Positions 43,584-50,353 of a stretch of DNA of 64,000 nt are shown piece by piece. Positions within the stretch are counted from its first letter, which is position 1. Every line of letters starts with the position of its first letter. The translations under genes and the position numbers were made by a program. The notes beneath the pieces are model-generated. The model saw nothing but the letters and a program-made list of their open reading frames with translations, did not search any database and had not been told where the DNA came from. The DNA is from Oscillibacter valericigenes Sjm18-20 (GTDB lineage: Bacteria; Bacillota; Clostridia; Oscillospirales; Oscillospiraceae), in the NCBI GenBank assembly GCA_000283575.1, contig AP012044.1, positions 62,001-126,000 on the forward strand. Reading direction: 5' to 3'.

Positions 43584-44621
43584 TTACCAGATGCCCAGCA
43601 CATGCTGCATCAAAAGGCTGACCGCGGTAATGCCGACCCAGCAGCAGGCGCCCAGCACGAGGGGCTTGCCGCCGGTTTTCACCAGTTTGACGATGTTGCT
43701 GTTCAGACCGATGGCGGCCATGGCCATTACGATGAAAAACTTGCTCAACTCCTTGGCCGGGGCAAAGATAACTGCTGGGACGCCCAGGCGCAAAGCGACG
43801 GTGGTGATTACGGACGCCGCAATAAAGTAAAGAATAAAAAAGGGAAAAATTTTCCCAAGATTCACACTTTTGCCCTTGCCGCCGTCGGATTTTTCCCGGC
43901 GGGTTCGTACCAGCGCCAGTACCAGCGTGATCGGGATAATGGCCAGTGTCCGGGTGAGTTTGACCGTGACGGCCTTGTCCAGAGTGGCCGTGCCCAGCCC
44001 CCACATACTGTCCCATGTAGAGGCCGCCGCAGTGACGGAGGAAGTGTCGTTCACGGCTGTGCCCGCAAAGATGCCGAACGCCTCGCCGGAGGTGGTACTG
44101 AAACCCAGCAGATTGCCGAAGACGGGAAACAGCACCGCCGCCAACACATTGAAAAAGAAAATGACCGAAATGGCCTGCGCCACCTCCTCGTCGTCCGCGT
44201 CAATGACGGGCGCCGTGGCGGCGATGGCGCTGCCGCCGCAGATGGAGGAGCCGACACCCACCAGTGTGGAGATTTTTGACGGAATACGCAGGGCTTTATG
44301 CAGCGCAAAGGCGATTACAAGAGAAGTGGTGATCGTGCACAGAATGATCGGCAGAGACTGGCGGCCCGTCTGCGCAATAACCCGCAAATTCAGACCAAAC
44401 CCCAAGAGAATCACGGCCCATTGAAGAATTTTTTTAGAGGTGAATTTTATACCGCTCTCCAGACGGCTTTTATCCCGGATAAACATAGTGACCACCATGC
44501 CTGCAAGAATGGCGGTAACCGCTCCGCCCACCACGGGAAACCATTTGCCCAACAGCCAAGAAGGAACTGCAATGGCCAGACATACCAATAAACCCGGCCC
44601 GTTCTTTTTAAAAAAAATCAT
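43584..44621 (-). CDS. YeiH/UPF0324 family membrane protein (putative sulfate/sulfite-type exporter)
   Basis: A 345-residue membrane protein with about ten helices. [20 protein letters not shown] and the segment [15 protein letters not shown] are hallmarks of the YeiH/YadS UPF0324 family. Members are often called putative sulfate exporters; biochemical proof is thin. The ATG at 44621 has GAGGAAATCC upstream. It is divergent from a LysR regulator, the constant partner of yeiH in many genomes, and the regulator probably controls it. Confidence 0.88.
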   Translation of the reverse strand: MIFFKKNGPGLLVCLAIAVPSWLLGKWFPVVGGAVTAILAGMVVTMFIRDKSRLESGIKFTSKKILQWAVILLGFGLNLRVIAQTGRQSLPIILCTITTSLVIAFALHKALRIPSKISTLVGVGSSICGGSAIAATAPVIDADDEEVAQAISVIFFFNVLAAVLFPVFGNLLGFSTTSGEAFGIFAGTAVNDTSSVTAAASTWDSMWGLGTATLDKAVTVKLTRTLAIIPITLVLALVRTRREKSDGGKGKSVNLGKIFPFFILYFIAASVITTVALRLGVPAVIFAPAKELSKFFIVMAMAAIGLNSNIVKLVKTGGKPLVLGACCWVGITAVSLLMQHVLGIW

Positions 44622-44750
44622 GGGGATTTCCTCTTTTCCAGAAGTTTTATTGCCATCATACACCTGAAGATAAATAATTTCAAATTATATATCTTTATTT
44701 AACTATAAAATTATGTTATCATATATAAATTACTGGTGAGGAGGTTATCC

Positions 44751-45659
44751 ATGCTGGACTTTCGCATTCTGACGTTTTTGACGGTCTGCGACACCCGAAA
44801 TTACACACGGGCCGCTGAACGCCTGCACATCACCCAGCCCGCTGTCTCCCAGCATATCCGCTGCATAGAGGAATTTTACGGCGCAAAGCTTTTTTGCAGC
44901 GAAGGAAAACGCCTGGTTTTGACGTCGGCGGGAGAGGTACTGCGCCGGACGGCTGCCGCCATGCGCAACGACGAGCTATTACTGCAAGAACGGCTGCGTG
45001 CCGGGGCGGAAAAAGAACTGCCGCTGCACTTCGGCGTCACCATGACTGTGGGCGAATTTCTGATTGCCAGGCCGCTGGGCGTATATCTGGCGGGACATTC
45101 TGAGGCGGATGTGCGCATGGAGATGGGAAATACGGAGGAGCTGCTGGGGAAATTACGCCGGGGGGCGCTGAACTTTGCCATTGTGGAGGGGTACTTTGAC
45201 CGAAGAGAGTTTGACTCCGCCCTCTACCGGACGGAGCGCTTTATTGCAGTGAGTGCGGCCAATCACCGATTTGCCCGACTGCCCACGGCCCTCAAGGACC
45301 TCGTGGGCGAGCGGGTACTTGCCCGGGAGCCGGGTTCCGGCACAAGGGATATCCTGGAAAAGCACCTGACAGCTCAAAACCTGTCTCTTTCAGATTTCTC
45401 CGGCGTCGTGCAGATCGGTGGGATGCAGGCCATTTTACAATTGCTGGAGCGCGATGTCGGCATCTCTTTCCTCTACGAGGCCGTGGCGCGGCAGGGTATC
45501 CAAGCGGGCGCTTTAAGGGAGATTTTGCTGCGTGACTTTCAGGTGGAGCACGATATGGCTTTGATCTGGGAGCGGGGCAGCGTATTTGCCGGGGAATACC
45601 GGGACCTGTGCCGCTTTTTCATGGAAGCGGATGAGGCCTCCATAAAGCCGGCTGAATAA
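44751..45659 (+). CDS. LysR-family regulator (YeiE/CysL type)
   Basis: A 302-residue LysR protein: winged helix with TRAAERLHITQPAVSQHIRCIEE (about 20-42), then the periplasmic-binding-protein-like effector domain (LHFGVTMTVGEFLIARPLG, LLGKLRRGALNFAIVEGYFD, LAREPGSGTRDILEKHL, ISFLYEAVARQGI). The effector part follows the YeiE/CysL subgroup, which is tied to sulfur-oxyanion genes and yeiH. GAGGAGG precedes the ATG at 44751. The 129-base AT-rich space between it and the exporter gene must hold both promoters and the operator; several ATA-N-TAT-like dyads are there but none stands out. Confidence 0.88.
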   Translation: MLDFRILTFLTVCDTRNYTRAAERLHITQPAVSQHIRCIEEFYGAKLFCSEGKRLVLTSAGEVLRRTAAAMRNDELLLQERLRAGAEKELPLHFGVTMTVGEFLIARPLGVYLAGHSEADVRMEMGNTEELLGKLRRGALNFAIVEGYFDRREFDSALYRTERFIAVSAANHRFARLPTALKDLVGERVLAREPGSGTRDILEKHLTAQNLSLSDFSGVVQIGGMQAILQLLERDVGISFLYEAVARQGIQAGALREILLRDFQVEHDMALIWERGSVFAGEYRDLCRFFMEADEASIKPAE

Positions 45660-45697
45660 AAAAACGCCGCACGGCATTGGTACCGGACGACGTTTTT
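45660..45697. terminator. Bidirectional terminator between LysR and EAL genes
   Basis: A-run plus CGCCGCACGG pairing imperfectly with CCGGACGACG plus TTTTTT. A-rich on the left and T-rich on the right, so it works for both converging genes. Confidence 0.65.
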
Positions 45698-46675
45698 TCA
45701 TGAAACGGGGTGTTTTAAATATTTTTCCTCAAAAGCGGCCTGCGCCAGCGGCTTGTCGAAATAGTACCCTTGCACATAGTCGCAGCCCAGATTCGTCAGC
45801 GCATCGAGCTGCTCCTGCGTCTCCACTCCCTCGGCCACACTCTGGGCGCCAAGCTTCCGGCACGTACGCAGAAACTCCTGTGTGATGATCTGATTGCGTT
45901 CGCAGGAGAGTAGCCGGTCGATGATACTCTTATCCAGCTTTACCGCGTCAAATTTTACGGCGGCAAGAATTGCCACGTTGCTGTGTTCTGCTCCAAAATC
46001 ATCCAGCGACAGTCCAAAGCCCTCCGCCCGAATGGCGGCGCATGTCTTTAAAAACGCCGCCCGCTCGACATCGCCGACGCTCTCCGTCACCTCGATCTCG
46101 AGGCTTCGGAAGGGAAAATCATAGTGTTCCGCAATGGCGCGCATCCGGTCCATCAAGTCATCCCTGGCCAGCGTATAGCGGGAGAAATTCAAAGAGATGA
46201 CCGGCAGCTCGTACCGGCCCTTCCATGCGGCCAGGCGCCGGGCAGTCTCCTCAAATACGAATAAGTCAATTAGATAGATCAGCCGCAGATTTTCCAGAGG
46301 CGGGACGAATTGCCCCGGCGGCAGGATGCCTTCCTCAGGATGGCGGTAACGGATCAGTGCCTCCGCCTGAAGGCCGCCCCTGCCGTTTACGGGGATTTTG
46401 GGCTGAAGCCAGACTTCAAAATGCCGCGCCGCAAGCTCCTGCTCCACACAGCTTTGCAGGGTTTCCGGCGAAAGCTGGCTCAGTTTGACCTCTCCGAACA
46501 GCGGACACTTGCAAAGACCGTTTTCCGGAAGCTGCGGGACATCCGGCGCAGGGGATGGTGTGATCTGCGGCGGCCTAGTTGGTGCGCGCCCCATTTTCTC
46601 CCTGTGGTAGAGACAAAAGAGCGCCGCCAAAAGCACCAGATTCAGAATCGACGACACGGCCAAAAGAATCTCCAT
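45698..46675 (-). CDS. Membrane-anchored EAL-domain cyclic-di-GMP phosphodiesterase
   Basis: A 325-residue protein with one N-terminal membrane helix (about 2-23), a Pro-rich linker (30-50) and an EAL domain (about 75-320). All residues needed for catalysis are visible: QAEALIRYRHP (EAL at 105-107), SLNFSRYTL (Asn163), EIEVTES (Glu195), LDDFGAEHS (Asp225-Asp226), KLDKSI, AEGVET (Glu282) and QGYYFDKPL. It should therefore hydrolyse cyclic-di-GMP to pGpG. There is no GGDEF domain. It is the last gene of an operon behind a methyltransferase (20 bases) and an HD-GYP protein. Confidence 0.9.
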   Translation of the reverse strand: MEILLAVSSILNLVLLAALFCLYHREKMGRAPTRPPQITPSPAPDVPQLPENGLCKCPLFGEVKLSQLSPETLQSCVEQELAARHFEVWLQPKIPVNGRGGLQAEALIRYRHPEEGILPPGQFVPPLENLRLIYLIDLFVFEETARRLAAWKGRYELPVISLNFSRYTLARDDLMDRMRAIAEHYDFPFRSLEIEVTESVGDVERAAFLKTCAAIRAEGFGLSLDDFGAEHSNVAILAAVKFDAVKLDKSIIDRLLSCERNQIITQEFLRTCRKLGAQSVAEGVETQEQLDALTNLGCDYVQGYYFDKPLAQAAFEEKYLKHPVS

Positions 46676-46695
46676 TTATCAAGCCTCCGTCCTCG

Positions 46696-47283
46696 TCATT
46701 CCGGATTATGGGTGTAAACCTGACTATAAAAGCTCTCCCCCACCAGAAATTCCTGCGCTTTCCGATATCCATAGCCCGCGCAGATCGCCTCTGTTTCCCG
46801 TGCGCTACAGCGATGGGGTACCGGTGGTCCCATCGGTGTCGGCTCCTTGCGAAACTCCACGATGCATATGCGCCCGGACGGCTTCAAAATCCGTTTGATC
46901 TCTGCAAAGAGCAGATCTTTCCGGTCAATCTCGTGCAGCAAGGTGACAAGCAGGATGAGATCGACGCTGTTTTCCTCCAACGGATACGAGTAGCCGGACA
47001 CCGGCACCGTGTTCAGATTGGAAAGGCCTTCTGCCTTTGCCTTTTCCGCCAGCCGCGCGAGGATATCCGCATCCGTGTCCACTGCATACACGGCGGCATG
47101 AGTCAGCCTTGCCGCCGCTGTGGCGAAGAGCCCGCTGCCCGCTCCGATGTCGCAGACAGTGGCCCCGTCAAAAATTCCCGCGCGTGTGAGGGTATCCACC
47201 GGTGAAAGCTCCGCGACTCTCGCCGGGTTCTCCAGTTTTTCCCACTTGCCCGTGGGCCCCATTACGCTGCCGCGCATATGCAT
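46696..47283 (-). CDS. Class I SAM-dependent methyltransferase
   Basis: A 195-residue methyltransferase with motif I VCDIGAGSGLFATAAA (about 43-58), the acidic end of strand 2 in VYAVDTDADILARL, motif IV VDLILLVTLLHEID and post-motif ILKPSGRICIVEFRKEP. It resembles the UbiE/Methyltransf_11 group of small-molecule methylases; the substrate cannot be told. The start at 47283 has GGAGG seven bases upstream. It lies between the two cyclic-di-GMP phosphodiesterase genes in one operon. A role connected with that signalling is possible but not shown. Confidence 0.82.
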   Translation of the reverse strand: MHMRGSVMGPTGKWEKLENPARVAELSPVDTLTRAGIFDGATVCDIGAGSGLFATAAARLTHAAVYAVDTDADILARLAEKAKAEGLSNLNTVPVSGYSYPLEENSVDLILLVTLLHEIDRKDLLFAEIKRILKPSGRICIVEFRKEPTPMGPPVPHRCSARETEAICAGYGYRKAQEFLVGESFYSQVYTHNPE

Positions 47284-47308
47284 AGTTGTTCCTCCCTCAC
47301 TTTTCAGG

Positions 47309-48511
47309 TTATCCTTTAAAGTAGGCCGCAATGTCCTCAGTGATCCCCGCGTCGATTTTCCCGTCCTGGGCCATGCCTTGCATGATCGCGATCGACTTAT
47401 CATGGGAAAGGCCTTTCTTATAAGGACGAGCCTCGGTGAGTGCCTGGTAAATGTCAATGCAGCATAAAAGACGTTCGTTCCGGTTGAGTTCGGCGGCGGT
47501 CTTCCCAAACGGATAACCGCTGCCGTCCAGCTTTTCGTGGTGCAGGCAAGCCCAGGAGATCACATCCGGAATGTCGGTCAGATTTTTCAGAATTTCATAG
47601 GACGCCCGCGCATGGGTTTTCATAACAGCGAATTCCTCGTCCGTCAGCTTGTCCGGCTTTTCCAAAATCTCGTTGGGAATCGTCAGCTTACCAATATCGT
47701 GCAGCGCGCCCGCAAGGTACAGCTTGGTGCAGGTATCCGTATCCTCGCCGAAAAACCGACCCATGGCGGCGGATTTTTCGGCAATGCCAAGGGAATGGGT
47801 GCTTGTAAAATGCGATTTATAGTCGGTAATCCGTGCAAAGACTGTGGCAAAGGAAATGATGGTATGACTGTCGTACTCCGGGGAGTAATCGGGAAGAACT
47901 TCCTCCAAAAGCGGCAGGACGGCGTTCCCCTCTATCTTTTTCAGCTCCGGGTAGGGAACCGCGTGCCGGAACAGATCAAACAGGGAGCCGTCAAACAGCA
48001 TACCGCTGTTTGCCTCCAGCCATTTTAGAGCTTCTTCATATTTCCGCTCGGAAACGTCATCTAAGTGGAAGGCGTTGTCGACCTGATCCGCGACATGGAT
48101 AAGCTGCGCGAATTGCGGGGTTTCCGCTGCCAATTTATGAAACGGGCCGCTCCCGTCTGCGTTTTCATGGTGATAGAGCACGGCGCCCTTCACAGACTCG
48201 TAGAACGGCAGACAGCGCATATTTCGCTCGCCCATCTTACAATGGGGACCCAGCTCCGCGTTATCAAACACGAAGGAATTATCCATTGCCCGCCGGGCGG
48301 CAATGTACTCCGTCAGCGCGTTATCGTGCATGACCGCCGCGCCAGCCAGAGCCGACAGCTCTTTGGGGGAATACCCCAGCTCCGCGCCCATCCGCGCACA
48401 CAGATAGGCCACTCGTTTGGAGTGATGTGTAGTGACGCCGAACACCTCGCTCTCCACATAGTCAAGAGCAGTGGAAAGGGCAATCAGTGTGCCGCTCATG
48501 GAAATTTTCAT
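47309..48511 (-). CDS. HD-GYP-domain protein with two HD modules (cyclic-di-GMP phosphodiesterase)
   Basis: A 400-residue soluble protein with two HD-type halves. The C-terminal half (about 225-395) is a canonical HD-GYP: ALHDIGKLTIPNEILEKPDK, MKTHARASYEIL, LHHEKLDGSGYPFGKTAAEL and a DIYQALTEARPYK ending. The N-terminal half (about 20-200) is a divergent copy: HSKRVAYLCARMGAELGY, GAAVMHDNALTEY, and YHHENADGSGPFHKLA, where HD is kept but GYP is GPF. Two-module HD-GYP proteins of this type occur in Clostridia. The ATG at 48511 has AAAGGA upstream. It is the first gene of the operon with the methyltransferase and EAL genes. A cyclic-di-GMP riboswitch exists elsewhere in the window. Confidence 0.88.
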   Translation of the reverse strand: MKISMSGTLIALSTALDYVESEVFGVTTHHSKRVAYLCARMGAELGYSPKELSALAGAAVMHDNALTEYIAARRAMDNSFVFDNAELGPHCKMGERNMRCLPFYESVKGAVLYHHENADGSGPFHKLAAETPQFAQLIHVADQVDNAFHLDDVSERKYEEALKWLEANSGMLFDGSLFDLFRHAVPYPELKKIEGNAVLPLLEEVLPDYSPEYDSHTIISFATVFARITDYKSHFTSTHSLGIAEKSAAMGRFFGEDTDTCTKLYLAGALHDIGKLTIPNEILEKPDKLTDEEFAVMKTHARASYEILKNLTDIPDVISWACLHHEKLDGSGYPFGKTAAELNRNERLLCCIDIYQALTEARPYKKGLSHDKSIAIMQGMAQDGKIDAGITEDIAAYFKG

Positions 48512-48888
48512 CAGGTTTCCTTTCAATAAAAAACTCGAGTTTCACTCTGGCTTTTTTCTTTCAGTCGTTTTTTCTGCGCATTTATGTAATCAGGTAAATT
48601 TACCGCACAGCAGAGATCTTTCCATACTTGCTGGGCTGTTGATTCATTGTTTGCGGGAGACGGCAAACCAGCGATTATTTATAACATATACCAAAAACAA
48701 AATAGAATCAACTCATCCTTTAAAAGGATGTGGAGCTCTTTGTCGGTTGTTCGGCCGGCTTTGGGCATTTACCCGGTCAACCCAGGGTAAGAAGGGCACT
48801 GAACTGTGGGTTATTCCGGTGGGCATCTTCAAAAAGCGGATGGACTTGGAGCTGGCCTGCCGGAAACCTGCACGTTCGGGAAATAGAA
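48512..48888 (+). other. Gap between HD-GYP and thioredoxin genes
   Basis: About 380 bases. Near the HD-GYP gene it is AT-rich and must carry that operon's minus-strand promoter; none is clear. A short palindrome CATCCTT-TAA-AAGGATG lies at 48714-48730. The right part holds a relic of a Crp/Fnr-type gene (see next entry). No cyclic-di-GMP riboswitch core was found here. Confidence 0.5.
48795..48869 (+). pseudogene. Fragment of a Crp/Fnr-family regulator
   Basis: One frame reads GTELWVIPVGIFKKRMDLEL, ACRKP. The intact Crp/Fnr protein at 53262 has TEMWVVPADVYKRLMDGSLA at the matching place (end of the effector domain, before the long dimer helix). The fragment is only 25 codons and flanked by non-matching sequence, so it is either a relic of a second copy or a coincidence; the agreement over 15 positions favours a relic. 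Confidence 0.35.
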
Positions 48889-48922
48889 AACTGCCGCCCG
48901 GCGTTCATACTGGGCGGCAGTT
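48889..48922 (-). terminator. Terminator of the thioredoxin gene
   Basis: Perfect 11-bp stem AACTGCCGCCC / GGGCGGCAGTT; on the minus strand followed by TTCTATTT, 6 bases after the thioredoxin stop. Confidence 0.85.
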
Positions 48923-48928
48923 ACATAT

Positions 48929-49237
48929 TCAGGCCAGCATGGAGACAATCTGCTGTTTGGGACGGGCGCCGACGGATTGATTGACCACCTTGCCATTTTT
49001 CATGACCACCAGCGTGGGAATGCTCATGATATTAAAGGCTCTGGCAAGTTCACGCTGTTCATCCACATTGATTTTACCCACCTTGACAGAGTCATTCTCT
49101 GCGGCGATCTCGTCCACCAGCGGAGATATCATGCGGCAGGGGCCGCACCAGCTCGCCCAGAAATCCAGCAGGACAGGCTTTTCGCTCTCCAGCACTTCCT
49201 TTTGAATGTTTTCCATTGTAATTGTTGTTATGGACAT
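48929..49237 (-). CDS. trxA: Thioredoxin
   Basis: Disulfide reductase of 102 residues with the active site FWASWCGPCRMISPL and the cis-proline segment SIPTLVVMKNGK. Length and motifs are those of classical thioredoxin. GAAGGAGG precedes the ATG. It is downstream, by 31 bases, of a small ferredoxin-like gene on the same strand, which suggests a shared message and perhaps a ferredoxin-linked reduction system, although no thioredoxin reductase is in the window. Confidence 0.95.
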   Translation of the reverse strand: MSITTITMENIQKEVLESEKPVLLDFWASWCGPCRMISPLVDEIAAENDSVKVGKINVDEQRELARAFNIMSIPTLVVMKNGKVVNQSVGARPKQQIVSMLA

Positions 49238-49268
49238 GATAGAACCTCCTTCATAATATGCAAACGGT

Positions 49269-49499
49269 TTATTCCAGTGTCAGCGCGCGCATGGGACAGA
49301 ATCTGACGCACTTACCGCAGCGGATGCATTTGTCCTGATCCACCCCAGGAGCACCAAAACCCGACTGGGTCAGCGCGCCCACGGGGCATACCCTCACAGA
49401 CGGACAGGGATGATTTTGTGGGCAGCGATTTTTGTTAACCACCAGTGTTTTTCCGGCGTTTGACGCCGTATCCGGCTTCCTTCCAAATCCGAAAACCAT
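49269..49499 (-). CDS. Small 4Fe-4S ferredoxin-like protein
   Basis: A 76-residue protein with one canonical [4Fe-4S] motif in the C-terminal half, KCIRCGKCVRFCPMRAL. A second, altered cysteine group lies in the N-terminal half (CPQNHPCPSVRVCPVGAL), where spacing CxxxxxCxxxxxCP departs from the usual CxxCxxCxxxCP. It therefore may hold one or two clusters. The ATG at 49499 follows AAAGGGG with a rather long spacing of 10 bases. It precedes trxA on the same strand. The first motif is of the kind seen in clostridial proteins next to thioredoxin-like genes; exact function unknown. Confidence 0.8.
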   Translation of the reverse strand: MVFGFGRKPDTASNAGKTLVVNKNRCPQNHPCPSVRVCPVGALTQSGFGAPGVDQDKCIRCGKCVRFCPMRALTLE

Positions 49500-50133
49500 A
49501 GAAATCGGACCCCCTTTGCTTTTCTGTTTGTAGAATAGCACGCTTTTGCTTCCGGTTCCGTGATAAACTCACGCTTTCGTGCGTTACGGTTGCGCAAACC
49601 GAAGCATAGGTAAAGATAAACTGCTCGGCTTTCAATGCCTATGAAGTGAGTTACCGAAAAAAGTGCTTTTAAACTAGGTGGCCTTGTTTCGTTTCTCATT
49701 CCTCCACATCGGCGGCAACCCTCTGGAGGCCGCCCATCCGGCGTCCCATTTTGCCGCCATGGGCGTGGAGGAGGTCTGCGAGGGAAAAACCTACGTGTCC
49801 CATTCACGATGCGGATTATCCGCTTCTCCACAATGGCTTTTCCAATCTGAAATTTCACTTCGAAGGGACGCGTTGTGCCGCCGGAGCACAATATCGGCAT
49901 GGACGGCGGCGACTTTAGGTTCTGCAAACGCTGCAAATCGGCGTTTGGCAGCAAAACCGGCAGCGGATTTTGGAGAGCAGCCGAAGGCAGCTGTGCCTCA
50001 CCCATCTCAAAAACTACGGTAACAAGCAGACGGAGATCCATGTTTCCAAGGCCGTTCCGGGCAATGATACCAGCTCCTGACCGGGTTATGACGGCTAACC
50101 TTTTCATTTGATAATTTCACCCGGAATATACAA
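49500..50133 (+). other. Long gap with no supportable gene
   Basis: About 630 bases. A plus-strand frame from about 49922 to 50080 reads like a decayed C-terminus (LTHLKNYGNKQTEIHVSKAV then a stop), but no family is recognised and no start or ribosome site exists. Another coding-like piece appears on the minus strand around 49790-49860 (FEVKFQIGKAIVEKRIIRIV). These are probably relics. The promoter of the ferredoxin-trxA unit must lie near 49510-49560. Confidence 0.45.
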
Positions 50134-50173
50134 AGGCGCTCAACCCGGCCTGCTTTGCCGGTGTTGAGCGCCT
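50134..50173. repeat. Long hairpin in the gap beside the sulfur-redox gene
   Basis: AGGCGCTCAAC-CCGGC (50134-50149) pairs with GCCGG-t-GTTGAGCGCCT (50157-50173), 16 paired bases with one bulge. Probably a transcription end structure for the minus-strand gene at 50354, although 180 bases separate them. Confidence 0.6.
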
Positions 50174-50353
50174 CCTACTGTAATTGTGCCATTGGTTCAT
50201 TTACCCATCTGCTATGCCGGCTTTTGATGTCAGAAAAAATAACTGGGAAGAGTGCGCCGCATTTTTCGAAATTAAAAACGCTCTTCACCTATGCGGCATC
50301 CTTGCTTTTCGCACGTGTCTCCAAACTGTTTCTGGGCTTCTGCTCCCTCAGCG

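Noticed and set aside
48512..48740. Possible cyclic-di-GMP riboswitch in front of the HD-GYP operon
   Set aside because: Searched on the minus strand for the GEMM core (GGACGCAAAGCC-like, GNAA loop); not present.
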